NCBI GenBank assembly: GCA_963786445.1
Contig: CAWAZU010000028.1
Coordinates: 186,001-250,000 of the forward strand
Reading direction: 5' to 3'
DNA: 64,000 nucleotides
Source: JAFKFJ01 sp963786445
GTDB lineage: Bacteria > Pseudomonadota > Alphaproteobacteria > Acetobacterales > Acetobacteraceae
This document shows, in pieces, positions 48,428 to 57,335 of this stretch. The notes beneath the pieces are model-generated. The model made no database searches. It was given only the letters and a program-made list of their open reading frames with translations, and was not told where the DNA came from. A program made the position numbers and the translations under genes. How positions within the stretch are numbered: position 1 is the first letter of the stretch; every line of letters begins with the position of its first letter.

Positions 48428-49783
48428 ATGCCGAGCGGCGGGCCATCGAACCGCCATCCGCCCATGTCGGCCGAACGCGAGGTCGTCCGCTTCCTCTCGG
48501 CCGTGCAGCGCGCCTGGCTCGATGCGTTCCCCGGCATGCACCGCCGGGCGCAGCCGCAGATCATCGCCTATCTCGCCACCAGCGGGCGCGGCGGCGCCGC
48601 CGTCGGCGAACTTTACGGCCTGGTCAAGCAGCTCTTCCTGCTCGATGATTCGACCGTCAAGGAGCGCATCCTGGAGATCGGGCGGCGCGGCCTGGTGCGG
48701 CTCGACCCGCAGGACGAGACGCTCTCGACACGGACGGTGGTGCTGCCGGCCGCCGCCCTGCTGGACGGGTTCGACCGCTACCTGCTGGCGCTGGCCGAGC
48801 CGCTGTGCCTCGCCGCGGCGGCGATCGACCGCTCGCTCGCCGTCCGGCCGCCTGCCGCGCTGGCGCCGGAGCAGCGGGCGCCGATCCTGCGCGCGCTGGA
48901 GAGTTACGCGGGGCCGTGGCGGGCGGCGCTGGACCGGGTGTTCGACGACCACGCACTGTCGCGGGCGCGGCGGGTGGAGGCGGTGCGGCACCTGATGGCG
49001 GTCTCGCACGGCACGCTGCTGCACATGGCGATCGAGCACCAGTACGGCGTCTTTGCCCAGGCCGACGACGAGGACAGCATGCTGGCCGACCAGATGGCGG
49101 CCGGCATGCTGGCGCTGACCGGCCAGAACTTTCAGACCACGCGCGACCATATCGGCTATCTGATCGAGCTCGGCCTGCTGGCGCGCCAGCCCGGCAAGGC
49201 GCTGCGGGTGGCGCTGGCGCCGGCGGCGGCGCCGCATTTCGACGCCGCCCTGGCCGCCGCCGCGGCCGAATTTCCCGCCCTGGCCCGGCGCCTCGCCGGC
49301 GGCGGCGGCGTGGCCGCCGCGCCCGGCGATGCCGATGCGGCGGAATTGCGCACCACGCGCGCCGCCGCCGCGCCGATGGTGCTGCGCCACCACCTGGCCA
49401 TCGTGACGCCGGCGGGTGCCGCCCGCACCGTGCCGGTCCTCGGCCCCGCGCTGACCATCGGCCGGCTGCCGCCCTGCGAGTTGCTGCTGCCGGGCAGCGA
49501 GGTGTCGCGCCAGCACTGCCGCGTCGATGTCGTGGACGGGGATTTGCGCATCACCGATCTCGGCTCGACCAACGGCACCTTCGTCGATGGCGCGCGCCTC
49601 GCCGAGCCGGCCACGCTGCGGCCGGGGGCGGCGATCCAGATCGGCACCTGCGTGCTGACCTACGGGCGCGAGATGGTGCCCGCCGCGGCCGCGCCGGCCG
49701 ACGGCGCCGCCACCGACGAGGCCGAGCGCACCGTGCGCGGCCGCGTGGTGCCGATCGCGAACCTGCGCACCGCCAAGTCGTAA
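48428..49783 (+). CDS. FHA domain-containing protein
   Basis: 451 residues. The N-terminal 270 residues are helical and soluble (VVRFLSAVQRAWLDAFPGMHRRAQPQIIAYL, then winged-helix-like LVKQLFLLDDSTVKERILEIGRRGLV) with no named domain I recognise. The C-terminal FHA domain (about 345-425) has the phosphothreonine-binding residues: LTIGRLPPCELLLPGSEVSRQH and DLGSTNGTFVDG. It probably reads Ser/Thr phosphorylation, but no kinase gene is in the window. ATG 48428 follows the strong site GGAGGAGAAG. A terminator candidate lies 20 bases after the stop. Confidence 0.87.
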   Translation: MPSGGPSNRHPPMSAEREVVRFLSAVQRAWLDAFPGMHRRAQPQIIAYLATSGRGGAAVGELYGLVKQLFLLDDSTVKERILEIGRRGLVRLDPQDETLSTRTVVLPAAALLDGFDRYLLALAEPLCLAAAAIDRSLAVRPPAALAPEQRAPILRALESYAGPWRAALDRVFDDHALSRARRVEAVRHLMAVSHGTLLHMAIEHQYGVFAQADDEDSMLADQMAAGMLALTGQNFQTTRDHIGYLIELGLLARQPGKALRVALAPAAAPHFDAALAAAAAEFPALARRLAGGGGVAAAPGDADAAELRTTRAAAAPMVLRHHLAIVTPAGAARTVPVLGPALTIGRLPPCELLLPGSEVSRQHCRVDVVDGDLRITDLGSTNGTFVDGARLAEPATLRPGAAIQIGTCVLTYGREMVPAAAAPADGAATDEAERTVRGRVVPIANLRTAKS

Positions 49784-49803
49784 GCGGGAACGAACCGGGA
49801 AAT

Positions 49804-49828
49804 CCGGCCGATCAAGGCCGGGTTTCTT
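49804..49828 (+). terminator. Candidate terminator after the FHA gene
   Basis: CCGGCC at 49804-49809, a six-base loop, then GGCCGG at 49816-49821, followed by GTTTCTT. Short stem and imperfect T-run, so moderate support only. Confidence 0.45.
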
Positions 49829-50071
49829 CGCGCCAAATCCGCCCCGGTTTCCGCCCGGACCGCTCCGGCGAAACCCGCGGAGCATGCCCCGCAAAATTCC
49901 TTAAGTAACCAGTGACGTTTTTGCTGGACTCTCGCCGGCAAGCTTTCCTCTCGCACGTTTAACCTTGGCTTTTAATTTACCGCCGTGCGGCCGGGCAAAG
50001 CAGCGTCTCGTTCATGCCGCACCATCACCGGCCGGCCCGCTTGCCGACTTGCGCCGAGAGGGAGCACGACC

Positions 50072-50656
50072 ATGAGCCATGAGGCGACCACCCTGCCCGC
50101 CCAGCCCCCGCTGCGCAGCCTGCCGATGCCGGAGCGGCGCCTCTCGGCGGCCGAGCAGGAGCCGCCGCTGTGGACCGCGACGCGCATCGACGTGGCGCGG
50201 CGACTCTGGTGCAAGGGCGTGGCCGAGGATGACATCGTGGCCGCGCTCAACCGCCTTGCCGGCGCGTCGCACGGCAACCCGCAGGCGCTGATCGCGCTGG
50301 CCCGCCGCCTGTGCTGGCCGCGTCCGCAGCAGAGCCTCGGGATGCTGCGCCTGACCACCCGCGACGGATCGCCGAGCCTGGCGGAACGCCAGGCGGTCGA
50401 GCTCGCCTTCGTCAACGACGTGGTCGAGCTGCCGATGGCGGATGCAGCGGCCTGGGGCCGCGCGAACGGCGTCGTCCGCGGCACCAACGAGCCGGACTCG
50501 CTGCTGCTGCCGCGCATCAACAAGGCGCGGGCGCAATGGTCGCTGCCGCTATTCCGCATCACCCGCGCCATCACGGCAAACCCGGCGTCGCCCCCCGCGC
50601 CGGTGCCGCCGCTCCAGCCGGAGCGCAAGAAGCCGTCACGCCGCCGCCCGGCGTGA
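50072..50656 (+). CDS. Conserved hypothetical protein
   Basis: 194 residues, soluble. A Pro-rich start is followed by a compact middle: TRIDVARRLWCKGVAEDDIVAALNRLAG, ALIALARRLCWPRPQQSLGMLRL, LAERQAVELAFVNDVVELPM and DSLLLPRINKARAQWSLPLFRIT. It ends in a basic Pro/Arg tail. I do not recognise the family. ATG 50072 follows GAGAGGGAGC, and an AT-rich stretch before it (49905-49980) may hold the promoter. Its last 21 bases overlap the 3' end of the convergent Hint gene. Confidence 0.65.
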   Translation: MSHEATTLPAQPPLRSLPMPERRLSAAEQEPPLWTATRIDVARRLWCKGVAEDDIVAALNRLAGASHGNPQALIALARRLCWPRPQQSLGMLRLTTRDGSPSLAERQAVELAFVNDVVELPMADAAAWGRANGVVRGTNEPDSLLLPRINKARAQWSLPLFRITRAITANPASPPAPVPPLQPERKKPSRRRPA

Positions 50657-52597
50657 CGGCGGCGGCGCCCGCCAGTAGCGCGCCCCCGCCGCCATCACGC
50701 GCAGGCTGAGCCGTACCGGCCGGGCCGCCGCCGCCAGGTGCAGCCGCGCCGCGCCGTCGCTCCAGCGCCAGTCGCAGCCCGCATCGGGCGGATACCAGCC
50801 GCTGCCGAACGCCGCCTCGGGCGGCGCCGCGCCGTCCAGCCACACCGCGACGGCGATCCCGAGACGCCGTCCGTCCGGGCGTGCCGGGTCGATCTGGTTC
50901 GGCACGAAGCTGCGCGACAGCAGCGTCACCGCCGCCGTGCCGGCCGGCAGCGCGAACGCCAGCGTCCCGTCCGCCTCGCGCAGCGGCGCCAGCGTCCGCC
51001 CGCCGACGACCAGAAGCGGCGCCGCCTCGGCTGCGAGCCGCCAGCCCAGCGCCTGCGCGCGGGCGAGCAGTTGCCCGTGGGCCCGCCGCACCCGCTCCCC
51101 GCCGAGCAGCAACTCGGCACAGCCCTCGGCGGCATACGACGCGAGCGTCGCGGCCAGCCGGTCGCCGCCCCCCGCCTCGCTCCCGCTGCGTGCGCCAAAG
51201 CTGCGGTCGAACTGCACGCGGTTGCCGGTGTCGAGGTAGCTCTCGCTCGCCAGCCCCTCGGCCAGCAGCGTGTCGTGGCGGTCCAGCTCGACATGCACGT
51301 AGGTGACGTGCCGCGTGCCCGGCTCGGCGCGGACGGTGGCGCCGTTGCGCAGGAGATGGGCCGGGATCAGCGCACCGTCGAGGCACACCGCATGGTCGGG
51401 CGAGAGCAGCAGGTCGCGAAGCGGCACGCCGGGCGCGATCGCCCCCGCCGCGATGCGCACCGGCGCCGCGACCGCGAGCGTGCGCAGCCCGACCCACCGC
51501 ACCGGCGCCGCGCGCCCCGCCGCGGTGCGCACCCGGTCGCCCGGCCGCAGCAACTCGACCGACAGCTCGCCCGCCGGGGTGGCGATGCGCGTGCCGGCGA
51601 CGAAGCAGGCGGCGTCGCCGGGTGGCTCGCCCACCACGTCGCCGGTGATCGGCACCAGCACGTTCTGGTCGAACACGGTGCCGTCGAATTCATAGGCGAG
51701 GTTGATCGCCTGGCCCTGCAGCGCGCCGGCGTGCTGCGCGGTCAGCGTCACGTCGAAAGTGTCGGTGCCGCCGCGGCCGGGGACGGAAAAATCCTGCGCC
51801 GTGACGCCGGAGCCGGACAGGTCGGGATCGGTGATGCTGGCGCCGTTCACGTCGGTCTGAAGCGCGCCGACCAGCGGAAAGGGCGCGGCGTCGCCCTCCA
51901 GGTTCTCGACGGTAAAAGTTTTCGTCACCGTGGTGCCGAGCGCGACCGTCCCGAAGTCGATCGCCGGGATCGACGCCGCCATCGCGACCTCGCTGCGCGC
52001 GGGATCGACGAGCTGTCCGGTGCCGCTGATGCCGGCGGCCGGGTCGAAGCCGTTGCCGGTGCCGCTGTTGGCGTTGTACAGCACGCCGACGCCGAGATTG
52101 CGGTCGCCGAGCGTCACCGTCGCGCCCTGCGCCAGCGTCAGCGTGTCGATGATGGCGCTCACCGGCCCCGGATAGGCGCCGGTCGCGCTGGTGGTGGCGG
52201 CGTCCTGCTGGGCGTTCGGGTCTTCGGTCGAGACGCCGACCCACCATGCCCGGGAAATGTCCAGCCCCGCGCCCGCGGCGAGGTTGGCCGTGGTCACCGT
52301 CATGTCGGTGCCGCCGAGCAGGGTCAGCGTCGCGCCCGCGCCGACCGCGAGCGTGCCGAAGTTGAACGCGGCGCCGCCCGGCAGCGGGCCGAACGAGACC
52401 TGCGCCCCCGGCGCGATGTTGACCGCGGCCACGTCGGCGCCGCCCGACACGTCGCTGGCGCTGGCGTTGAAATCGGCGGTGGCGCCTGCGCCGGGGGCGC
52501 TGGTGGCGGTCGTGCCGGTGGTGAGGTCGAACCAGTTTCCGGCCGTAAACCAATACTGGTTTCCGCCATCCCCAGTCCAAACGAATGTATCCGCCAT
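50636..52597 (-). CDS. Hint (hedgehog/intein) domain-containing protein
   Basis: 653 residues. The N-terminal 200 residues are Gly/Ala/Thr-rich with beta-solenoid-like repeats (VWTGDGGNQYWFTAGNWFD, LTLLGGTDMTV). Residues about 205-320 resemble a choice-of-anchor/ASPM-like immunoglobulin fold (IDFGTVALGTTVTKTFTVEN). The Hint domain starts at Cys331 (ACFVAGTRIATPAGE), which could initiate self-cleavage, with RPGDRV and the histidine block LSPDHAVCLDG (His402). No Sec signal is visible, so a type I or other route is possible. This domain order is frequent in Acetobacteraceae surface proteins. It is divergent from the MFS gene. Confidence 0.85.
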   Translation of the reverse strand: MADTFVWTGDGGNQYWFTAGNWFDLTTGTTATSAPGAGATADFNASASDVSGGADVAAVNIAPGAQVSFGPLPGGAAFNFGTLAVGAGATLTLLGGTDMTVTTANLAAGAGLDISRAWWVGVSTEDPNAQQDAATTSATGAYPGPVSAIIDTLTLAQGATVTLGDRNLGVGVLYNANSGTGNGFDPAAGISGTGQLVDPARSEVAMAASIPAIDFGTVALGTTVTKTFTVENLEGDAAPFPLVGALQTDVNGASITDPDLSGSGVTAQDFSVPGRGGTDTFDVTLTAQHAGALQGQAINLAYEFDGTVFDQNVLVPITGDVVGEPPGDAACFVAGTRIATPAGELSVELLRPGDRVRTAAGRAAPVRWVGLRTLAVAAPVRIAAGAIAPGVPLRDLLLSPDHAVCLDGALIPAHLLRNGATVRAEPGTRHVTYVHVELDRHDTLLAEGLASESYLDTGNRVQFDRSFGARSGSEAGGGDRLAATLASYAAEGCAELLLGGERVRRAHGQLLARAQALGWRLAAEAAPLLVVGGRTLAPLREADGTLAFALPAGTAAVTLLSRSFVPNQIDPARPDGRRLGIAVAVWLDGAAPPEAAFGSGWYPPDAGCDWRWSDGAARLHLAAAARPVRLSLRVMAAGARYWRAPPPSRRAAA

Positions 52598-52794
52598 CTG
52601 GACACCCTGTTGCTGTCCCGGTGCCGATCACCATGCACGCAACAGAAAGCGGAACGCCCCACACATTGACGTTAATTGTCCGAAACGCCTTATCCGATCT
52701 CCAATTAGGCGAAGATACTGTTCTATCTTCGCGCAACCGGCAAATTGTGGCGGCGGCGCTTGGCGGGCCGCGCGCGGCGCGCGCATAGGGGGGC
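52598..52794. promoter_or_regulatory. Divergent intergenic region with a 9-bp perfect hairpin
   Basis: AT-richer than its surroundings. GCGAAGATA (52709-52717) and TATCTTCGC (52724-52732) form a perfect inverted repeat around CTGTTC, and ACGTTAATTGTC lies at about 52669-52680. It separates the Hint gene (minus) and the MFS gene (plus). The palindrome could be an operator; it lacks a T-run for a terminator. Confidence 0.4.
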
Positions 52795-53967
52795 ATGCGT
52801 TTCCCCATCTGGCTGCCGGCCCTGCTCGGGGTGCTGATCGCGGTCGGCCCCGTCTCCACCGACATGTACCTGCCCGCCTTCCCGGCGATCGAGGCCGCGC
52901 TCGGCGGCCGGCCGGGCACCGCGCAACTCACGCTCGCCACCTGGTTCGCCGGGCTGGCGGTCGGGCAGATCACGCAGGGCGCGCTCGCCGACCGTTTCGG
53001 GCGGCGGGGTCCGCTGATCGCCGGCACCGCGCTCTACACGCTCGCCTCCGCCGGCTGCGCGCTGGCGCCCGACCTGCCGACGCTGGCGGCGATGCGGTTC
53101 GTGGCCGCGTTCGGCGGCTCGGCGAGCATGGTGATCCCGCGCGCCATCGTCCGCGACCTCGCCGACGGGCACGCGGCGGCGCGGCTGATGAGCCGGCTGA
53201 TGCTGGTGATGGGCGCCGCCCCGATCCTCGCCCCCTCGCTCGGCGGGCTGGTGCTGCGGGTGGCCGGCTGGCAGGCGATTTTCTGGATCGCCGCGGTCTA
53301 TGGCGTGCTGTGCTGCGCCGCGGTGTGGACGATCCTGCCCGAGACGCTGCCGCCGCCCCGCCGCATCGGGGTCGGGCCGCTGGCGCTGGCCGGGCGCTAT
53401 GCGCTGCTGCTGCGCGACCGCAGCTTCGTCAGCCACGCGCTGATCATGGCCGGCACCAGCTTCGCCCTGTTCGCCTATCTCGGCGGCTCGCCGGACGTGT
53501 TCATCGCCCAGTTCCACCTTGCCCCCGGCCGCTACGGCGCGCTGTTCGGCGCCTGCGCCGCCGGCTTCGTCGCCGCATCGCAGCTCAATCCGCTGCTGCT
53601 GCGGCGGCTGGGCGCGCACCGGCTGCTGCGCGCGGGCAGCGTCGGGGCGGTGGCGGCCACGCTCGGGCTGTCGGTGCTGGCGCTGGCCGGCAGCGGGGCG
53701 TGGTGGGCGTTCGCCGCGCTGGTATGGCTGGACATGGCGAGCGCCGGCTTCACCAACCCGAACGCCACCGTGGGCGCGCTGTCGCGCCACAGCGCGCACG
53801 CCGGCAGCGCCTCGGCGCTGATGGGCACGCTGCAATACGTTCTGGGCGCGATCAGCGGCCTGCTGGTCGGGCTGGCCGCCGACGGCACGGCGCGGCCGAT
53901 GGCGCTGCTGATGCTGCTCGGCGCCGGCGGCGCCGCGCTCGCCGACCGCTGCCGCCCGCGCCCCTGA
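52795..53967 (+). CDS. MFS transporter, Bcr/CflA drug-resistance type
   Basis: 390 residues, twelve hydrophobic helices. The start LLGVLIAVGPVSTDMYLPAFPAI with the Asp-Met-Tyr-Leu-Pro motif of helix one, and GQITQGALADRFGRRGPLIAG (motif A) between helices two and three, mark the Bcr/CflA branch of 12-helix proton-driven exporters. LPETLPPPRR ends the sixth helix as usual. ATG 52795. Substrate cannot be predicted. It is convergent with the SGNH hydrolase gene, three bases apart. Confidence 0.91.
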   Translation: MRFPIWLPALLGVLIAVGPVSTDMYLPAFPAIEAALGGRPGTAQLTLATWFAGLAVGQITQGALADRFGRRGPLIAGTALYTLASAGCALAPDLPTLAAMRFVAAFGGSASMVIPRAIVRDLADGHAAARLMSRLMLVMGAAPILAPSLGGLVLRVAGWQAIFWIAAVYGVLCCAAVWTILPETLPPPRRIGVGPLALAGRYALLLRDRSFVSHALIMAGTSFALFAYLGGSPDVFIAQFHLAPGRYGALFGACAAGFVAASQLNPLLLRRLGAHRLLRAGSVGAVAATLGLSVLALAGSGAWWAFAALVWLDMASAGFTNPNATVGALSRHSAHAGSASALMGTLQYVLGAISGLLVGLAADGTARPMALLMLLGAGGAALADRCRPRP

Positions 53968-53970
53968 CGC

Positions 53971-54633
53971 TCAGAGCAGCGGGCGCAGCGCCTCCGCCAC
54001 CGCCAGGCCGAGCCGGCGCTGCGTCTCGGCCGAGAGATGCAGCCCATCGACGCCGTCGGTCGCGATCACCGTGCCGGCGTCGAGGAACGCCACCCCGGCC
54101 GCAAGCGCCGCCGCCTGGTAGAGCGCGGGCAGCGCGCGCGACTTCTCCGGCCCGCCGGCGAACATCTCGGCGAAGTAGGGGCTGAGCGCGCCGAGCGGCG
54201 GCGGGCAGATCAGCAGCAGGCGCGGGTTCGGATAGGTGCTGCCGACGCCGCCGTCGAGCGTGCGCGCGATGTCGAGCAGCCGCTTCGCCCCGGCCGCGAT
54301 GCGCGCCGGCGGGCGGGCGAACTGCGCCTTCAGGTCGTTGGTGCCTAGCATGATCGCGACCGCGTCGAGCGGCAGGTGGCTGGCCAGGGCCGCCGGCAGG
54401 TAGGCGCTGCCGTCCAGGCCGGCGCCGGTGAGCAGCGGGTTGCTCGGGTCGGCGGCGTCGGTGGTGCGGCCGTTCAGCGCCTCCTCGATTACCGTCACCT
54501 CGGCACCGAGTGCCGCGCCCATCACCAGCGGCCAGCGCGTCTCCCGCCCGTAGCGGGTGGAGGGCGGCGTCGCCACCGGGACGAACCCCCAGGTGTTCGA
54601 ATCGCCGAAGCACAGCACCCGCTTTTCGGTCAT
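53971..54633 (-). CDS. SGNH/GDSL hydrolase (arylesterase-like)
   Basis: 220 residues with all SGNH blocks: Ser12 in CFGDSNTWG, the Gly of block II near GLDGSAYLP, Asn99 in MLGTNDLK, and Asp196/His199 in DGVDGLHLS. No signal peptide, so it is cytoplasmic. The GDSNTWG variant and length match the arylesterase/acyl-CoA thioesterase-like subgroup active on short esters and acetyl groups. ATG 54633. The next gene upstream on the strand encodes an epimerase, 42 bases away. Confidence 0.9.
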   Translation of the reverse strand: MTEKRVLCFGDSNTWGFVPVATPPSTRYGRETRWPLVMGAALGAEVTVIEEALNGRTTDAADPSNPLLTGAGLDGSAYLPAALASHLPLDAVAIMLGTNDLKAQFARPPARIAAGAKRLLDIARTLDGGVGSTYPNPRLLLICPPPLGALSPYFAEMFAGGPEKSRALPALYQAAALAAGVAFLDAGTVIATDGVDGLHLSAETQRRLGLAVAEALRPLL

Positions 54634-54675
54634 CCCGTCCTCCCCGGTCGTGTCGCGAGCCTAGCAGGCGCCGCG

Positions 54676-55533
54676 TCAGGCTGCCCAGTCGAGGGCGCGC
54701 CAGTGCTGGACGGCGTCGGCGATGGTGCGGTCGAGCGGGATGCGCGGCGCGAACCCGGTCGCGCGCCGCAGCAGGGAGGTGTCGGGCAGCAGCGAGAGCG
54801 GCTCGCCCGGCGGCATCGGCCGCGCGCCGAACCGCACCAGCCCGGTGCCGGCGACGGCATCGGCCAGCGCGGCCAGGCTGACCGGGCGGTCGGCGCCGAT
54901 GTTCACCGGCCCTTGCACGTCGGAGAGGGCGAGGCGGGCCACCGCCTCGCCGGCATCGCGCACGTCGATCAGGTCGCGGGTGAGCGCGGCCGGGCCGGTC
55001 GCCAGCGGACGGCCGGTGAGGGTCGCGCGGATCAGGCTCGGCAGCAGCCGGTTCGGGTGCTCGTGCGGCCCGACCGGCCAGAAGATGCGCGCATTCGCCG
55101 CCGACAGTCCGCTGTCGGCGAGCACCAGCCAGGCCAGCAGTTTCGCCGCGCCATAGGGCGTATGCGGGTGGCAGGGGTGCGATTCGCCCCAGCGGGCGTC
55201 GCCGGGGCGGGACCAATCGTATTCGGCGCAGGTGCCGACCAGCACCACGCGCCGCCCGCCGGCCGCGGCGAACAGGCGGGTGAGATCGACCGTCGCCGCC
55301 ACCCAGTCGAGGTTGTCCGGACTGTGCCAGTAGGCGCCGGGCTGCGTGACCCAGGCGGCATGGACCAGCACCTCCGCCCGCGCCGCCGCGACCGCCGAGC
55401 GGCGGTCGGTTCCGGCGAGCAGGTCGGCCTCGCGCCGCGTCGGCGCGCTGACGGCGGCGCCAAGCGCGCGCAGCGCGGCCACGACCTGCCGTCCGAGGAA
55501 GCCCCCGCCGCCCGTAACCAGAACCCGTACCAC
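54676..55533 (-). CDS. NAD-dependent epimerase/dehydratase family protein
   Basis: 285 residues, extended SDR. The dinucleotide motif is VTGGGGFLGRQV, the active-site pair is in HTPYGAAKLLAWLV (Tyr-x3-Lys), and GTCAEYDWSRPGDARW and DLIDVRDAGEAVARLAL are substrate-loop and C-terminal motifs. The family acts on nucleotide sugars; the exact sugar is unclear. The start is GTG 55533, since the ATG at 55538 is in another frame. Confidence 0.85.
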   Translation of the reverse strand: MVRVLVTGGGGFLGRQVVAALRALGAAVSAPTRREADLLAGTDRRSAVAAARAEVLVHAAWVTQPGAYWHSPDNLDWVAATVDLTRLFAAAGGRRVVLVGTCAEYDWSRPGDARWGESHPCHPHTPYGAAKLLAWLVLADSGLSAANARIFWPVGPHEHPNRLLPSLIRATLTGRPLATGPAALTRDLIDVRDAGEAVARLALSDVQGPVNIGADRPVSLAALADAVAGTGLVRFGARPMPPGEPLSLLPDTSLLRRATGFAPRIPLDRTIADAVQHWRALDWAA

Positions 55534-55592
55534 AGCATTCCCCGCGAAGCGGAGCCAGCATCGCCGCGGCTGGTTAGCGGAGTGCTAAACCG

Positions 55593-56342
55593 TTAGTAGG
55601 TGGCGCGCCCGCCCGAACAGTCGAACACCGCGCCGGTGGTGAACGACACCTCTTCGCTCGCCAGCCAGCAGATCATCGCCGCGATCTCCTCCACGCGGCC
55701 CAGCCGGCCGATCGGGATGCGCGAGAGCATGTAGTCGATGTGCTGCTGCGTGATCTGGTCGAAGATCGGCGTGCGCACCGCCGCCGGCGTGATGCAGTTC
55801 ACGCGGATTTCGGTCCGTGCCAGTTCCTTGCCTAGCGACTTGGTCAGGCCGATCACCGCCGCCTTCGACGCCGAGTAGGCGGAGGCGTTGGGGTTGCCTT
55901 CCTTGCCGGCGATCGAGGCGATGTTGATGATGCGGCCGTAGCCGTTTTCCAGCATGTGCGGCACGACGGAGCGGTTGCAGTAGAACAGGCCGTGGACGTT
56001 CACGTCGAACACGCGGTGCCACTCGGCGATCGGATACTCCCAGGTGGTGTACACCGGCCCGGCCAGCCCGGCGCTGGCGACCAGGATGTCGAGTTTTCCC
56101 AGCGCCTTTGCCGTCGCGTCGGCGGCAAGCTGCACCGCTCCGGCATCGGCGAGGTCGAGCGCCTCGGTATGCACGGCGCCGCCGAGTTCGCCTGCAAGTT
56201 TTGCCAGCGCCTCGGCGTTGCGGTCCCACACCGCGAGCCGTGCGCCCTCGCGCAGCAGCCGCGCCGCCGCCGCCAGCCCGATGCCCGACGCGCCGCCGGT
56301 GACGATCGCCGTCCGCCCCTCGAACCGCCTCTGCTCCGCCAT
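55593..56342 (-). CDS. SDR-family NAD(P)-dependent oxidoreductase
   Basis: 249 residues, classical SDR. TGGASGIG is at 15-22, the catalytic Ser143 is in INIASIAGKEG, and Tyr156/Lys160 are in SAYSASKAAV. It ends IGRLGRVEEIAAMICWLAS...FTTGAVFDCSGGRATY. The pattern resembles sugar-acid and 3-oxoacyl-ACP reductase types, but no substrate-specific residue is evident. ATG 56342 follows GGGAGGCAGAC. It stands alone, with 60 bases to the next gene on its strand upstream. Confidence 0.88.
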   Translation of the reverse strand: MAEQRRFEGRTAIVTGGASGIGLAAAARLLREGARLAVWDRNAEALAKLAGELGGAVHTEALDLADAGAVQLAADATAKALGKLDILVASAGLAGPVYTTWEYPIAEWHRVFDVNVHGLFYCNRSVVPHMLENGYGRIINIASIAGKEGNPNASAYSASKAAVIGLTKSLGKELARTEIRVNCITPAAVRTPIFDQITQQHIDYMLSRIPIGRLGRVEEIAAMICWLASEEVSFTTGAVFDCSGGRATY

Positions 56343-56402
56343 GTCTGCCTCCCTCGCTGCCCTGCGCGCTTAGCGCGGCGGGGCGCGGGGCGGAAGCCGC
56401 GA

Positions 56403-56735
56403 TCAGGCGCCGTACAGGTAGTCTTTCGCGAAGCCCAGCCCGATCAGGCTGAGGCCGAGCGCCACAAGCAAGGCGTAGGCGGGGTCGTAGCCGACGAAGG
56501 CCCGTTCCGTACGGCCCATCGCCCAGGCGGCGAAATCCTTGTCCGCGTTGGCGGGCAGCCGGCGCTCGACATAACGCTTGCGTGCCAGGTCCCACAGGAC
56601 CGGCAGCAGCGTGAGGAACGTGCCGACGAATTCGTACAGCCGCGACGGCCAGGGCACGACGCGGGCCAGGACGAACACCAAGCCGCCCCAGACCAGCAAC
56701 AGGCCGCAGCTGATCCAGTACCAGGATTTCGGCAT
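56403..56735 (-). CDS. Small hypothetical membrane protein
   Basis: 110 residues with three hydrophobic segments (SCGLLLVWGGLVFVLAR, YEFVGTFLTLLPVLWDL and YALLVALGLSLIGLGFA) separated by a basic loop RKRYVERRLPANADKDF. No family recognised. The start is ATG 56735. It lies 24 bases downstream of the helix-turn-helix gene and may be co-transcribed with it. Confidence 0.65.
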   Translation of the reverse strand: MPKSWYWISCGLLLVWGGLVFVLARVVPWPSRLYEFVGTFLTLLPVLWDLARKRYVERRLPANADKDFAAWAMGRTERAFVGYDPAYALLVALGLSLIGLGFAKDYLYGA

Positions 56736-56759
56736 GACCGGTCCGCCGCGTGTCGCCGG

Positions 56760-57335
56760 TCAGGCGTTCATGCCGGCGGCTTCCCCACGGGCTTCGGCTG
56801 CTTCGCGGGTTTCGGCCGCCCCGCCCGGGATTGCAGACTTGCCCAGCAGATGCCGCAGGAACGCCTCGCGCAGCCACGCCGCCTGCTCGGGCGTGAGTCG
56901 GCGGTCGTGCATCGCGTCATCGACGGTCTTGTCGAGGGCAAAGATCCCGTCGAACAGCGCGTCGCGCATCGCCGCGGTCATGTGCCCCTCCTCGATCGCG
57001 GGGCTGTGAAATTCGCGACCCGCCGCGGTCGTGACGACGACCCGCATCCGCGCGCGGCACGCGGCGAGGTAGTCGCGGATGCGCCCGATGCGCGTCGCCG
57101 GGCCGATCGAGGTTTCGAGGCGCGACACCTCGCTCTGGGCCAACTCCATGCCGGCGGCGATTTCGGTCTGCGACAGCCCGGCGTCTTCCCGCGCCGCCCG
57201 CAAAGCCCAGCGGAGGTCGCCGTACGCCGCGGCGGTATTCCGTTCCTCGGGCGTCGGGTCGCGGCCGATCAGGCGACGGAGGACGTCGTCCTGCCGATCC
57301 CGCTCCGGCGTTGCTTCGGCTGCCATCCCGCTCAT
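56760..57335 (-). CDS. XRE-type helix-turn-helix protein (antitoxin-like)
   Basis: 191 residues. An HTH of the Cro/CI type lies at about 45-78: LRWALRAAREDAGLSQTEIAAGMELAQSEVSRLE. The N-terminus is charged and the C-terminal half (AMRDALFDGIFALDKTVDDAMHDRRLTPEQAAWLREAFL) is helical, perhaps for dimerisation. Its ATG at 57335 overlaps the stop of a small upstream gene (ATGA), the arrangement of toxin-first type II modules. DNA binding is well supported; the antitoxin role is inference. Confidence 0.78.
   Translation of the reverse strand: MSGMAAEATPERDRQDDVLRRLIGRDPTPEERNTAAAYGDLRWALRAAREDAGLSQTEIAAGMELAQSEVSRLETSIGPATRIGRIRDYLAACRARMRVVVTTAAGREFHSPAIEEGHMTAAMRDALFDGIFALDKTVDDAMHDRRLTPEQAAWLREAFLRHLLGKSAIPGGAAETREAAEARGEAAGMNA

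Noticed and set aside
52709..52732. 9-bp hairpin as a terminator
   Set aside because: There is no T-run on either strand and it lies between divergent starts, so an operator is more likely; listed only within the intergenic region.
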